Shown here piece after piece: positions 1 to 8,281 of a stretch of DNA of 64,000 nucleotides. The DNA comes from Streptosporangiales bacterium. Lineage in GTDB: Bacteria > Actinomycetota > Actinomycetes > Streptosporangiales > WHST01. The position numbers were made by a program, and so were the translations under genes. The stretch spans positions 1 through 64,000 of the forward strand of contig WHTA01000007.1 in the NCBI GenBank assembly GCA_009379825.1, in the 5' to 3' direction. Every line of letters begins with the position of its first letter. Positions within the stretch are counted from its first letter, which is position 1. The notes beneath the pieces were generated by a model, which saw only the letters and a list, made by a program, of their open reading frames with translations, had not been told where the DNA came from and made no database searches.

Positions 1-312
1 CTCACCGGCCGGCGGTAGCGGCGGCTCGCCGCGGCGTGCCCGCGCGTCGACTATGGCGCTGATCTCGTCGGCGATCAGCTGTCGACCCAATTCCTGACGG
101 TCCTGGACCCCGGCGGTGTCGTGGGTCTTCAACCACGCGGCCAGCTTGTCGGCGACCCGGCCCTGAATCGCGTACACCTGCTGGTAATCCACCACCGGTT
201 GAGTCCAGTGCAGGCTGGAGGACGCGGTGGCCATTGCCTGGAGCCGGCCATGAACGTGACCGTTGGTGCTGCCGTTGAGGCGCCGCGGTGCGGCGCCGTT
301 GTGCTCAGCCAT
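1..312 (-). CDS. Start of a TadA/CpaF (VirB11)-like secretion ATPase, partial
   Basis: Only the first 104 residues are present; the gene runs off the left edge. The ATG at 312 overlaps the stop of the ParA-like gene by 8 bp, so the two are translationally coupled. The visible part is a helical N-terminal region (VVDYQQVYAIQGRVADKLAA, then a basic and proline-rich stretch) with no Walker motif yet. The assignment rests on position: SAF, ParA/MinD and CpaF-type ATPases form a recurring trio in actinobacterial Tad-like and conjugation loci, and CpaF proteins carry an N-terminal domain of this kind before the ATPase. It could be another protein of the same operon. Confidence 0.5.
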   Translation of the reverse strand, partial: MAEHNGAAPRRLNGSTNGHVHGRLQAMATASSSLHWTQPVVDYQQVYAIQGRVADKLAAWLKTHDTAGVQDRQELGRQLIADEISAIVDARARRGEPPLPPAGE

Positions 313-1138
313 GCCCTGCCCTCATCTCGGCGGTCGGTTGCTTCTGCCATCGGCGCGGACTCGTGGAGGCTGGGTCACCACGATCCGCCTCGGTCAGCCG
401 ACGTAGCCGGCCGCCGACCGCGGCCGCGGTCCGCGCCAGCGGCGACCGCGTGAACCCCCGCCCACGTCGCGCACCATCGCTGAAGACCGCTGCCGTCTTC
501 GGGTCCCAGGCGACAACGCCCAACGACGGCAGTCCCAGGTGCGCCACGACGTCGTCGTGGCGGTACGGCTGGCCGTCTCCCACCAACAGCACATACAGCC
601 GGCCGCCACCGGCGCCGTGCGCGGCCAGGTCGTCGCGAAGCCTGGTCGCCCACCCCTGCGCGGCCCGTACCGACCGCAGCGTCGACCGGACGACGAGCAC
701 GACCATGTCCGCGCGGCGCAGCACCGGCACCGGCGTGCCCGCGGCCTCCAGCCGGCCACAGTCGGCCACCACGTCCGTAGCAGCGTCTCCGAGACGCAGG
801 CCCGCGAACACGTTGGCCAGCGCGGTCCACCGCGTCGATAGTGCACGCGCTTGACCGGGATCGGTGACGCCGGGCAGCACGAGCCTCGTGCCTTCACGGT
901 CCAACGCGACAAGCTCCTTGTTGATATCCGCGGTGGAGCCGGCCCGCGAGGTGGCCGCGGTACCCAGCAGCCCACGCGCACTGGTCACGGAGCCGCCGAG
1001 ATACCCGGCCAGGACGTCCCCGCCGGCGGGGTCGCATTCGGCGACCACCGCCGGGCGCGGCCAGGTCATCGCCAGCACGAGCGCTGTCGTCGTGACCCCC
1101 GGTGAACCCTTCGCCGACACCATCGCGAATACCGCCAT
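305..1138 (-). CDS. ParA/MinD-like ATPase of the conjugation/Tad-like block
   Basis: A 277-residue P-loop protein with a deviant Walker A near the N-terminus (KGSPGVTTT, residues 10-18) and a following ECDPAGGD strand typical of the MinD/ParA/CpaE class. Such proteins use ATP-driven dimerisation to place or assemble envelope machines. It lies 12 bp after the SAF-domain gene and overlaps the next, probable CpaF-like, gene, so all three should be co-expressed. CpaE-like proteins localise Tad pilus machines; here the partner is more likely the element's conjugation apparatus. The exact role is inferred from context. Confidence 0.8.
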   Translation of the reverse strand: MAVFAMVSAKGSPGVTTTALVLAMTWPRPAVVAECDPAGGDVLAGYLGGSVTSARGLLGTAATSRAGSTADINKELVALDREGTRLVLPGVTDPGQARALSTRWTALANVFAGLRLGDAATDVVADCGRLEAAGTPVPVLRRADMVVLVVRSTLRSVRAAQGWATRLRDDLAAHGAGGGRLYVLLVGDGQPYRHDDVVAHLGLPSLGVVAWDPKTAAVFSDGARRGRGFTRSPLARTAAAVGGRLRRLTEADRGDPASTSPRRWQKQPTAEMRAGHG

Positions 1139-1150
1139 CCCGGTCCCGCC

Positions 1151-1843
1151 TCACTCGCCTGGAGCCCGCAGCACGAGAGCGACCCTGCCCGTCGCTGCGC
1201 GTGCCGCCAGCGCCGCTCCCGCGCCGGCCGGCACCCGTAGATCGACCACCCGGATCCCGTTCGCGTCCGGTCGGCCCACGCTCACCACGGTCGCGGCCAG
1301 CTCATCCGGCTGCTCAGTCGGCGGATCAGCATCGTCGGGCGGCGTGCTCACCACCGCCACCTGGTCCTGGGCGCGCAACGGCTGGTTCGGCATCCGACTC
1401 GCGCTCACGGCCACACCGACCAGCTCCTCACCCGGCCCCGGAACCCGTTGTCTACTCAGCGCGCTACGCGTCAACAGCGTGCTGGGGCGCAGGTCCCTGG
1501 TCGCGAACTGGCCCAGCACCTGGCTGCGCCGAGAGGCGGGTACGACCGACACACCGGCGCCCACCGTGATCTGCGTGACGCGCACGTCCGCCGCCGTCAG
1601 CGCGTCGCCGTAGGCAACTGGCCGCGCCACCACCAACACCGCTGCTGTATCCGCCGCAGTGGTGGACAACCACGCACCCACCAACCCACCGTTCACACAC
1701 AACAACGCGCCGACGAGCACCATCACCGGACGACGACGGCGTCGGGGCACTGTCGACCGCGGCATCACGAGCCCGCTCTCGGCCGGCGCGCCGGCGCTCT
1801 TCTCCGCCCTGTCCGCCACTGGCGTGGACTGTTCGCCTGCCAT
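1151..1843 (-). CDS. Membrane-anchored SAF-domain protein (CpaB/RcpC-like)
   Basis: 230 residues: a charged cytoplasmic N-terminus with a run of arginines (about 34-38), one membrane segment (about 40-59), then an extracytoplasmic SAF-type fold beginning VVARPVAYGDALTAADV and continuing to about residue 130, where the domain normally ends near RSALS. SAF domains in CpaB/RcpC proteins sit in the pilus or secretion channel and bind cell-wall material. Here it precedes the ParA-like gene in the same operon, matching the usual SAF-ParA-CpaF order. The C-terminal 90 residues are not assigned to a domain. Confidence 0.75.
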   Translation of the reverse strand: MAGEQSTPVADRAEKSAGAPAESGLVMPRSTVPRRRRRPVMVLVGALLCVNGGLVGAWLSTTAADTAAVLVVARPVAYGDALTAADVRVTQITVGAGVSVVPASRRSQVLGQFATRDLRPSTLLTRSALSRQRVPGPGEELVGVAVSASRMPNQPLRAQDQVAVVSTPPDDADPPTEQPDELAATVVSVGRPDANGIRVVDLRVPAGAGAALAARAATGRVALVLRAPGE

Positions 1844-1881
1844 CGTTTACTCCCCGAGAAGTCCTGCCCCGTCGGTCCTCG

Positions 1882-2805
1882 CTATGTGCTCGTGGGCTGG
1901 ATGAGCACCTGCATCTCACCGATGCGGACCGTTGTCGACGATGCCCGGGTGACCCGGATCGTTCCCGAATCGCCGCCGCCAGCCCAGTCCACCCGCCACG
2001 TCGTCGTGGCCGTCACCCGATACAGGTGGTTCGGCTCGCGTGCCGACGACCGCGTGTACCGGTGCCCACACGTCGGCGACATCCGATTCCCGAACTGCTT
2101 CCGATACCTGGTTCCCGGGCCATGGCACGTCACCGTCTGGTCGTCACCCATCTCCCAGACGATCCGCTCACCCCGCGCTGTCGCGGTCACCGACATCCCC
2201 GGCACCGACGCCGTCTCCGAGGCAGGGCCCCACGTCGACGCGGTCCGGCGAGTCCACATCCACACTGGCAGTCCGACCAATCCCGCCGCGCCGCGCCGTG
2301 GCGCCATCTGGATGTCTGCGCCGCGAATTGGTAGCTGTCTGACCGCGCGTCGCGCCAACTCGGCAGGCGTCACCGATGCCTCAGCATCGGGCGCGCTGGC
2401 GCGCCATTCCCAATACCCACCGGTTCCCGGAACACCGGGACACATCGTTTCCACGATCACGCCCGAGTCGTGGCCCTGCCACACAGGATCCGACTTCGGC
2501 GGCTGCGGGGACGCCAACTTCTCATAGCATCCAGTGGCGGGATTCCACGTGCCGAAGTCCGAGCTCGAACATGGCACCCGCTCCCGCGAGACCGGGCTCC
2601 GACAGACTCGCTGCCCCCGACCGGAGCGGTCCTGTCCGCGCTCGCTCTCGTCCTCGTTGCCAGGCTTGCCCGGTGCACTCGGTCGCAGGTTGCACGGCCC
2701 CATAACCCCCGGGCAGTCCACCGGTGGTCCTGCCACAGCCGAGGGTGTCCACACCCACACGGCCACCGGTACGGTCAGCACGAGGACCATCAGCGGGGCG
2801 AGCAT
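1882..2805 (-). CDS. Secreted hypothetical protein of the conjugative element
   Basis: 307 residues from the ATG at 2805; the reading frame extends upstream but this start gives a clean signal peptide (MLAPLMVLVLTVPVAVWVW). It overlaps the end of the preceding lipoprotein-like gene by 16 bp. The mature part is cysteine-containing (pairs near the N-terminus and in the middle), with a predicted all-beta character. I do not recognise a family. Position between the lipoprotein-like gene and the SAF gene suggests an envelope part of the transfer machine or an element-specific surface protein. Confidence 0.65.
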   Translation of the reverse strand: MLAPLMVLVLTVPVAVWVWTPSAVAGPPVDCPGVMGPCNLRPSAPGKPGNEDESERGQDRSGRGQRVCRSPVSRERVPCSSSDFGTWNPATGCYEKLASPQPPKSDPVWQGHDSGVIVETMCPGVPGTGGYWEWRASAPDAEASVTPAELARRAVRQLPIRGADIQMAPRRGAAGLVGLPVWMWTRRTASTWGPASETASVPGMSVTATARGERIVWEMGDDQTVTCHGPGTRYRKQFGNRMSPTCGHRYTRSSAREPNHLYRVTATTTWRVDWAGGGDSGTIRVTRASSTTVRIGEMQVLIQPTST

Positions 2806-3371
2806 GTCTGTTCCCGGTCGGGCGTCAACGACACCACATACCAGCGACCCTCGACCTGCCGCGCCTGCGCGGTGACCTCGTATCGGTGGTTCTGGCCCGA
2901 CACAGCCAACGACTTCCCCGTACGGGCATCGACCGGGATCCACTTACTGTCATCGAAACAGTCGACGATCCGCGCCACCCCTCGCTTGTCGTCGACAGCG
3001 GTGACGCGAGGTGAGACCTTCGGCGCTCCCGTCAGCTTGATGTGCTGCTGCCGGTACCGGAACACCGTCTTGTAGATCTCACTCCGCGCGCCGCCCCACG
3101 CGTACCGCTCCACCGCCTTCGGCGACCGCGACGGATGCGCATACACCTCCGTCAGCACACCCTGCAGCCGTCGATACGTCCGCAACACCTCCGCCGCCTC
3201 GCCAGTCGGTGATGGCGTCGCAGCCGGCGACGTGGACGCGGGCGAGTGCCGAACCGTGCTAGAGGAACCGGTACCGGTAGACCGTGAGCCGTCCGCACCG
3301 CCACACGACACCGGGAGGCTCGCGCACACAAGGATCACGCCAGCCAACAGCCACAGGTCTCGCCGGCACAT
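2790..3371 (-). CDS. Putative lipoprotein / exported hypothetical protein
   Basis: 193 residues from ATG 3371. A hydrophobic signal (LWLLAGVILVCASLPVSC) ends at a cysteine that could be lipidated, although proline at -3 makes the lipobox imperfect. A Ser/Thr/Pro linker follows, then a compact domain (about 65-190) with a VTAQARQVEGRWYVVSL strand pair near its end. The arrangement resembles the small exported NTF2-like or Mce-associated-type proteins often found in actinobacterial transfer operons, but no catalytic residues stand out. An upstream in-frame ATG at 3404 would bury the signal peptide, so it was not chosen. Confidence 0.6.
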   Translation of the reverse strand: MCRRDLWLLAGVILVCASLPVSCGGADGSRSTGTGSSSTVRHSPASTSPAATPSPTGEAAEVLRTYRRLQGVLTEVYAHPSRSPKAVERYAWGGARSEIYKTVFRYRQQHIKLTGAPKVSPRVTAVDDKRGVARIVDCFDDSKWIPVDARTGKSLAVSGQNHRYEVTAQARQVEGRWYVVSLTPDREQTCSPR

Positions 3372-3684
3372 GCTGGCATCCGCCTCCCCGTCGACGGCGT
3401 GCAATACCCTGCGTTACGACACGGCCTCTATCTGTACACCCTTGTTTGGCGACGTCGCAACAGGGTGACGGAGCGCAATGACGCGCGGTGACCGTTTACC
3501 CGCATGGGTCCGCTGCAGCGAGGGCGAGCGTAGAGGGCGCAGCTGACGTTGAATGTGAGAGCGCTGCTCGTGTGCCCGTTCATATTCCGGAGCATTGCAT
3601 GACCGGCCTGGGAAGCGGCTGCGCAGTACCCAGGGGAAGGTAGTGTCTGACGGAACCTCGACATGGCCGTCTCATCCTTCGGGG
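3372..3684. other. 313-bp non-coding gap
   Basis: No convincing gene on either strand. It separates the WbqC end from the lipoprotein-SAF-ParA operon and should hold the promoter of that leftward operon. I cannot place a -35/-10 pair with confidence. Apparent long frames here are antisense extensions of neighbouring genes. Confidence 0.5.
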
Positions 3685-4521
3685 CTAGGCGTACTCGGGC
3701 GGCTGGCCATCGAGGCCGATACTCATGCTCGCGCTCTCGGCGTCCTGGGCCGGTCTCACGCTGATCGCGTGGTCGGCATCCGCCGCAGACGCGGCGAGAC
3801 GTAGATGCGCGCGTTGCAGCTCGGCGCGGACCCGTTCGGGGCCGTGGGTCGATAGTGCTGCGATGCTGGTGAGGCGGCGCTGGTCGGTCCATAGCGCCTC
3901 GACGCCAACTGGTGGTGGTTGGCAGTACAGGACGTCGATGCCGCAGTCGTCGAATACGGATTGGTCGAGGTAGCGTGCGCCGCCGGTGCCGCATACGTAC
4001 GTTGTGGCGTCGACCTGTTCGGTGAGGTCGGCGAGGCGTCGGGACCGGTCGTCGCTGACGCTGTAGGAGCTGCTGCGGACGGCGAGACCGGGCCAGTCGA
4101 CGAGTTCGAGGAGCACCGTGGCGGAGGCGACGGCGATATCGTCGAGGCGGTCGGTCTTGCCGACCAGGTCGACGATCTCCTGGAGCGCGTCGCGAACGCT
4201 CCGCCAATATGGGGTACGGCCGTAGTGTTGAGTGAGCATGCCCTCGAGGCGGCGCTGGCAGGTCCTCGGGTCGACGATGGTCACATCGTTGATGAATGTG
4301 GCTCGACCATGTGGTAGGTGGACCGGGAGGGTGAGCCACTGGTGCCGGTCGCGTTCGCCCGGAGGGCCGACGCGGCAGCGATGTTGGTAGTCCCGGCGGA
4401 CGAACTGGACGTCGTCGAGGATCACCCACCGGTCCGCGGCGTAGAGCTTGGCGAGGGTGGACAGGCCGGGGAACAGGTTCGGTTGGTGGATCGCTGCCCA
4501 CGGTCCCCGGCTGCGCATCAC
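3685..4521 (-). CDS. WbqC-like family protein
   Basis: 278 residues with the WbqC signature at the N-terminus: AAIHQPNLFPGLSTLAKLY followed by a DDVQFVRRDYQHR block, and a C-terminal CQPPPV-type segment. WbqC proteins occur in O-antigen and other surface-sugar clusters and in amino-sugar modification; the biochemical step is poorly defined. Here it is the last gene of a three-gene operon with a TPR protein and a YdcF-like protein, 15 bp after the latter, with no glycosyltransferases nearby. The job inside a conjugative element is unknown. Confidence 0.8.
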   Translation of the reverse strand: MMRSRGPWAAIHQPNLFPGLSTLAKLYAADRWVILDDVQFVRRDYQHRCRVGPPGERDRHQWLTLPVHLPHGRATFINDVTIVDPRTCQRRLEGMLTQHYGRTPYWRSVRDALQEIVDLVGKTDRLDDIAVASATVLLELVDWPGLAVRSSSYSVSDDRSRRLADLTEQVDATTYVCGTGGARYLDQSVFDDCGIDVLYCQPPPVGVEALWTDQRRLTSIAALSTHGPERVRAELQRAHLRLAASAADADHAISVRPAQDAESASMSIGLDGQPPEYA

Positions 4522-4536
4522 TGGTCCCCTGCAGCC

Positions 4537-5208
4537 CTATAGCTTGGCCAGGCGGCTGGTGTACCCGGCAGCGACCAGCCGCTGGTAGGCGTCGAACACC
4601 TCGTCGGGGACGTCTTGGTCGATGGCGAATCCCTTCTTCGGGTATTCGATGACCCGCTGCATGTCCCCGATCATCATGTCCAGCACCAGTGGCGGGTCGA
4701 CGTCGAGCTCGTCGGCGTACACGTCGAACTTGACGTCGACGGAGGCGCACACGACCTCGACGTCGGCCCACACCTTGCGGCAGGTGGCGTATCCGCGGCG
4801 TTCCATGTAGGGCATGGAGATCAGCATCACCGAGCCCACCGCGACACCGGCGGCGGCGAGCACTTGACGCGAGAGCGTCATGTTCTGGCCGGTGTTCGTC
4901 GCGTCCGGCTCGACCAGCACCGCGTCCGCGGGCACGCCGAGCTCGATCGCGCGCTCGCGGTTGTGCACCGCCTCGCCGCGCGGGAAGTACTGCACGGTAT
5001 CGGGGCTGTTCGCGCCGGTGAACACCAGCACAGGGAACATGCCCCGCTGGTACAGCTCGGCGGCAAAGTCCGCCACGTCGGGGTCGGGCCCGCCGAGCGC
5101 GATGCCCGCCGAGCACGGCCGCAGCTGATGGTGCATCTGGTGGTAGTCCCAGACCAACGCCGCGTCCTGGTACTCCTCGTCGGTGATCCGTCGGCGTGCG
5201 TCGCTCAC
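4537..5208 (-). CDS. YdcF/DUF218-family protein
   Basis: 223 residues. Matches the DUF218 (YdcF/SanA) pattern: an ALGGPDPDVADFAAELYQRG strand-helix, then FTGANSPDT, an EPDATNTGQNMTLSR loop that carries the conserved polar site, and a LISMPYMERR strand. Family members are mostly uncharacterised nucleotide or sugar-phosphate-binding proteins involved in envelope biology. No transmembrane segment is visible, so this one is cytoplasmic. Its ATG overlaps the stop of the upstream TPR gene (ATGA), which shows tight co-translation. Confidence 0.8.
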   Translation of the reverse strand: MSDARRRITDEEYQDAALVWDYHQMHHQLRPCSAGIALGGPDPDVADFAAELYQRGMFPVLVFTGANSPDTVQYFPRGEAVHNRERAIELGVPADAVLVEPDATNTGQNMTLSRQVLAAAGVAVGSVMLISMPYMERRGYATCRKVWADVEVVCASVDVKFDVYADELDVDPPLVLDMMIGDMQRVIEYPKKGFAIDQDVPDEVFDAYQRLVAAGYTSRLAKL

Positions 5209-6494
5209 TGCGGTCTCCTGTCACGCTGCTCGGGGATACCTTGGATCTTCTCGACCCACTGGAGCTGATGGTTCAGGCCGTGCTTGGTCGCGACGTCGCG
5301 CGCGTGCGTGAGCACCCGCAAGCCTTCATCGGCGGTGCGGCGGTCCATGACCAGCACGTGGCCGCGTGCGGTGCCGAGGCGGACCTGTTCGAACGGGGAG
5401 TCCTCACGGCGGTGCGACGCGGCTAGGTCGATCGACCGGGTCGCGTTGCGCAGGTCCCCGGCGGCGAGCTGCGCGAGAGCGCGCTTCTGGTGGGCGATGC
5501 CCCAGCCGTCAGGCTCGCCGAGGTCCTCGAACGCGTGGCTGGCCGCGTCGATCTCCCGCATCGCCGGCTCGATGTCGCCGCTCTTGGTCAGAGACGTGCC
5601 GATCCATAGCCGCGCACGGGCACGCTCGTAGTCACGCAACCGCTCGTCGGTGGCGAGCTGCCGGTACATGCTGGCTGAGGTCTGCAGGTCGCCGTACATC
5701 TCGACGCCGATCGCCACCGACAGCTCGATCTGCGCGAGCCGCCGAGGGATATCCAGCTGGGTGAACAGGCTGGAGGCTTCCTGGTAGGCCTGCTGAGCCG
5801 ACAGGGGCCCGACGAGCATGCCTTGGTAGCGGCGCATGTCGCCGAGCAGCATCAGCGACCGGCCCCGCAAGTACAGGCCGCGGTCGTCGAGGCTTGCCGG
5901 TGCGTACGGGGTGAGCCACCGTTGCAACATGATCGCAGTCGTACGGAAGTCCTGCCGGTTCAGATAGATGTGCGCCCGATCCAGATCGTCCGCCCATGAC
6001 TCCAACTCCGACGGGTCAAGAACCGGCGGCGTGTCGGGCGTGCGGGGGTCTGGCGGGCTGAGGTGTTCTAGCGCGTGCAGGAGCAGCGGATCGAGGACAG
6101 CGCGCTCGAGGTGCCGTTGCACCGTGTCCGGTTCCCGCGCGTAGGACCGACCGGTGTAGGCACGGTCCGCCGCGCGGCGGCGGTCATCAAGCGGCGGCGG
6201 TGTGCTGCCGCTGCCGACGTGGAAGAGCACGCTCGCGGCGGTACGCATGGCAGGTGTGGGAAGCTCATCGAGGAGCGCCTGGAACACTCGCTGGTTGTAT
6301 GCGAGCCGGCTCACCGTGTCTGCCGGTACGACGCCCCCGGCGGCGAACTTCTCTGTCAGGGCCGGGTACCGGTGCGGCCGCAGCGACAGGTCCGCGAGAC
6401 CGGCCTTGCGCAGCCGCCGTAGCTCAGCCGACAACAACCGAGCCGTCTCATTGACCTCTCGGCTTTCCGGGAATCTTCCGTGTTCTGTCAGCAC
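5205..6494 (-). CDS. TPR-like regulatory protein heading the WbqC operon
   Basis: 429 residues from a GTG start preceded by GCGGAG. The N-terminal ~150 residues are helical and basic with no clear helix-turn-helix; the rest (about 155-420) is a chain of paired helices resembling tetratricopeptide repeats, with repeated ARxWIGTSLxxxGD and AIGVEMYGDLQ-type units. Actinobacterial proteins of this shape are often signal sensors. It overlaps the YdcF-like gene by 4 bp and probably controls or scaffolds the YdcF/WbqC pair. Function is not known. Confidence 0.65.
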   Translation of the reverse strand: MLTEHGRFPESREVNETARLLSAELRRLRKAGLADLSLRPHRYPALTEKFAAGGVVPADTVSRLAYNQRVFQALLDELPTPAMRTAASVLFHVGSGSTPPPLDDRRRAADRAYTGRSYAREPDTVQRHLERAVLDPLLLHALEHLSPPDPRTPDTPPVLDPSELESWADDLDRAHIYLNRQDFRTTAIMLQRWLTPYAPASLDDRGLYLRGRSLMLLGDMRRYQGMLVGPLSAQQAYQEASSLFTQLDIPRRLAQIELSVAIGVEMYGDLQTSASMYRQLATDERLRDYERARARLWIGTSLTKSGDIEPAMREIDAASHAFEDLGEPDGWGIAHQKRALAQLAAGDLRNATRSIDLAASHRREDSPFEQVRLGTARGHVLVMDRRTADEGLRVLTHARDVATKHGLNHQLQWVEKIQGIPEQRDRRPQ

Positions 6495-6611
6495 CTACTC
6501 CGCGAAATCCTAGTTCCCTAGAACCCATGAACGATAAGCGTTCCAGCGACCCAAGACTAGGCGATCACGCCTATCACCGCGACCTGATCTGGAACTAGCC
6601 GAGGGCAGGGC

Positions 6612-6815
6612 ATGGACAAGGACAGTCTGGCTAGCGATGACGAGCTCACCGCGGACGAGCTCGCGGCGATGGACTCGTTGTGGCGGGCGAAGCGGGCAGG
6701 CGAGGTGTCCGAGACCGATGCGAAGCACATCTAGGTCATGATCCGGCTCGGTCACCCATACAGCGCTTTGAAACGCCTCACCCACTCGCGGCACCGGGGC
6801 CACGATGACCGGTGA
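6612..6815 (+). pseudogene. Small-protein paralog interrupted by an in-frame TAG
   Basis: From ATG 6612 the frame codes 40 residues (MDKDSLASDDELTADELAA...) and meets TAG at 6732, then continues open to TGA at 6813. The part after the stop (MIRLGHPYSALKRL) aligns with the end of the intact small protein at 6965-7216 (VIRRGHPYGARKRL). The stop falls where the paralog has glutamate, so a single GAG to TAG change explains it. Either the gene is dead, or the 40-residue piece is still made. GAGGGCAGGG just upstream could serve as a ribosome site. Confidence 0.65.
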
Positions 6816-6964
6816 CCTAATGGCGCGGCTGCCTCGGTGGGCCGCGCCAGCCCCGGCCGCTTCCGTCGAGCTGCCGGCCAGCTCCGTCGAGCCAGGAGCC
6901 CCGAGCGATGCCTTGAGCAGACAACTGCACCACCGCACTCCTGACTCGAAAGCCAAGGCCACCC

Positions 6965-7216
6965 GTGAACGATGACGGCATGTCCGAACAGACAAGCAGG
7001 CTTGTCGCCGCCTCTCAACGCCTGCGCGCATGGAGGAACGAGCTGACAGCTGCTCAGACCGCTGCGATACAGGCCGTCGACGACGCGCGCCGCGCCGACG
7101 AGATATCACCGGACGAAGCCGTCGAGATCGAGGCCGTGATCCGCCGTGGACACCCGTACGGAGCAAGGAAGCGCCTGGCCGATGCTCGACGCCGCCACCG
7201 ACAAGCGCCGCCATAG
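6965..7216 (+). CDS. Small helical protein, intact copy of the 6612 ORF
   Basis: 83 residues from GTG 6965 (ATG 6980 is an alternative five codons in). A helix with acidic and alanine-rich faces (TAAQTAAIQAVDDARRADE) leads to the conserved VIRRGHPYGARKRL segment and a basic tail. Homology to the interrupted ORF 230 bp upstream supports it as a real gene. It sits in a short rightward set with the DUF397 gene, against the leftward genes on both sides. No family or function recognised. Confidence 0.55.
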   Translation: MNDDGMSEQTSRLVAASQRLRAWRNELTAAQTAAIQAVDDARRADEISPDEAVEIEAVIRRGHPYGARKRLADARRRHRQAPP

Positions 7217-7311
7217 ACCGGCGGCACCGTGGCCGGAGACCCGAGCCGACTACGGCGCTGCCCACCATCGCCGGGTCAACCGCCCGGTGCCCCGAGGAGA
7301 AAGGACAACCG

Positions 7312-7521
7312 ATGAAGGACGAGCTGTACGCGCTGCCACTGGACGATGCGACATGGCAGAAATCAACGTTCAGCAACCCGGACAATTGCCTCGAGGTCGC
7401 GCTCGTGCCAGGTGGCGTCGCGGTTCGTGACTCAAAGAATCTCCACCGCGCGCCGTTGCTCTTCGACAACGCCGAGTGGCGCGCATTCGTCCGAGGCGCT
7501 GCCGCAGGAGAGTTCACCTGA
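7312..7521 (+). CDS. DUF397-domain protein
   Basis: 69 residues, complete domain: WQKSTFSNPDNCLEVALVP, then GGVAVRDSKNLHRAPLLF and a final EWRAFVRGAAAGEF. The strong GAGGAGAAAGGA ribosome site fixes the start at 7312. DUF397 proteins are small actinomycete proteins that normally lie beside an XRE-family regulator and take part in developmental or antibiotic regulation. No XRE gene is visible here; the nearest candidates are the TPR protein and two unknown small proteins. A strong hairpin follows the stop. Confidence 0.85.
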   Translation: MKDELYALPLDDATWQKSTFSNPDNCLEVALVPGGVAVRDSKNLHRAPLLFDNAEWRAFVRGAAAGEFT

Positions 7522-7534
7522 CCCGTCCACCGCT

Positions 7535-7580
7535 GACCGTGGCGGCCGGCAGCCCCGTAGCCAGCCGCCACGGTCGTTGT
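7535..7580 (+). terminator. Hairpin terminator after the DUF397 gene
   Basis: Perfect 12-bp arms, 7535-7546 (GACCGTGGCGGC) and 7564-7575 (GCCGCCACGGTC), with a 17-nt loop, followed by a short T-containing tail (GTTGT). It starts 13 bp after the DUF397 stop. The tail is weak, as is common in high-GC actinobacteria. Confidence 0.65.
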
Positions 7581-7774
7581 CCACGCGAGCACCCGATGGA
7601 CAGGCCAGACCATACCGGCATGCTGTTGCTGCCGCTCCTCGTCGCCGCCACGGCGACTGACGTCATCACGATCGGCCACCTCGTCGCAGATGAGCGCTCT
7701 TGCTGGTGCGCTTCAGGGTGATCACGCTGGGGTCGAGTGCAGGGCCGTGTTGGCGACTACCCGGAGGAGCGGCG

Positions 7775-8002
7775 TCATCGCGGCTGCGGAATGGGCATGT
7801 CCGGCCCGGCCGGGTGGAGAACTTGCTCGAGCCGCCAGCACAGCCACTCCAGGTCGTCAGCTAACCGGCGGAGGGCGGCACGTCTCGTGGGGTCGGACTC
7901 AGTCCGGTAGTCGGCAGCGACCTGTCGGCGCCAGATCTGGAGCGCGGCGAGGCCGCGTTCGATGTTCTGGCGGGACTTGCGGTTGGGTACGTTAGTGGAC
8001 AT
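7775..8002 (-). CDS. Small hypothetical protein
   Basis: 75 residues, basic and helical (NIERGLAALQIWRRQVAADY ... LADDLEWLCWRLEQVL). The start at 8002 is backed by a near-perfect AGGAGGT ribosome site with about 8 bp spacing, so it is translated. It is the last gene of the leftward transfer block. The two amphipathic helices suggest a protein-binding role; I recognise no family. Confidence 0.65.
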   Translation of the reverse strand: MSTNVPNRKSRQNIERGLAALQIWRRQVAADYRTESDPTRRAALRRLADDLEWLCWRLEQVLHPAGPDMPIPQPR

Positions 8003-8080
8003 GGCTGTCCACCTCCTGTTCAGGTGGTTGGCCTAGGCCCGTCGCTGGTGTTGCCGCACCGCGGCGGGCCGCCCATCGGG

Positions 8081-8281
8081 CTAGCTGTCGTCTGGTACTC
8101 GCGCGCTCGCCGGCGTGGTTGAGCCGTCGGTTGTCAGTGGGACGGTGGCGAGCGCGGCGTCGAGGGTGGCGCCGATCATGGCGGTGGGCGTGGTGCCGTC
8201 GAGGCAGGCCGAGATGAACTCGTAGCCGCCGTCGTAGCCGCGCAGCGTGACGAGGACCTCGGAGGTGACGGTGTAGCTCAT
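8081..8281 (-). CDS. Small hypothetical protein coupled to the wHTH gene
   Basis: 66 residues; its ATG overlaps the stop of the winged-helix gene (ATGA), so it is probably made in fixed ratio with that regulator. Sequence is short strands plus an alanine/threonine-rich tail (SEVLVTLRGYDGGYEFISA). No motif recognised. It could be a regulator partner or simply a short element-specific protein. Confidence 0.5.
   Translation of the reverse strand: MSYTVTSEVLVTLRGYDGGYEFISACLDGTTPTAMIGATLDAALATVPLTTDGSTTPASARVPDDS

Noticed and set aside
3428-5224. 598-codon open frame on the minus strand
   Set aside because: It overlaps the WbqC and YdcF genes in another frame, is rich in Arg/Pro/Gly with no family pattern, and the overlapped genes have clear domains and linked starts and stops.
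7596-7721. Possible small membrane protein on the plus strand
   Set aside because: It follows a terminator, has no ribosome site and no known relatives; a real gene cannot be supported.
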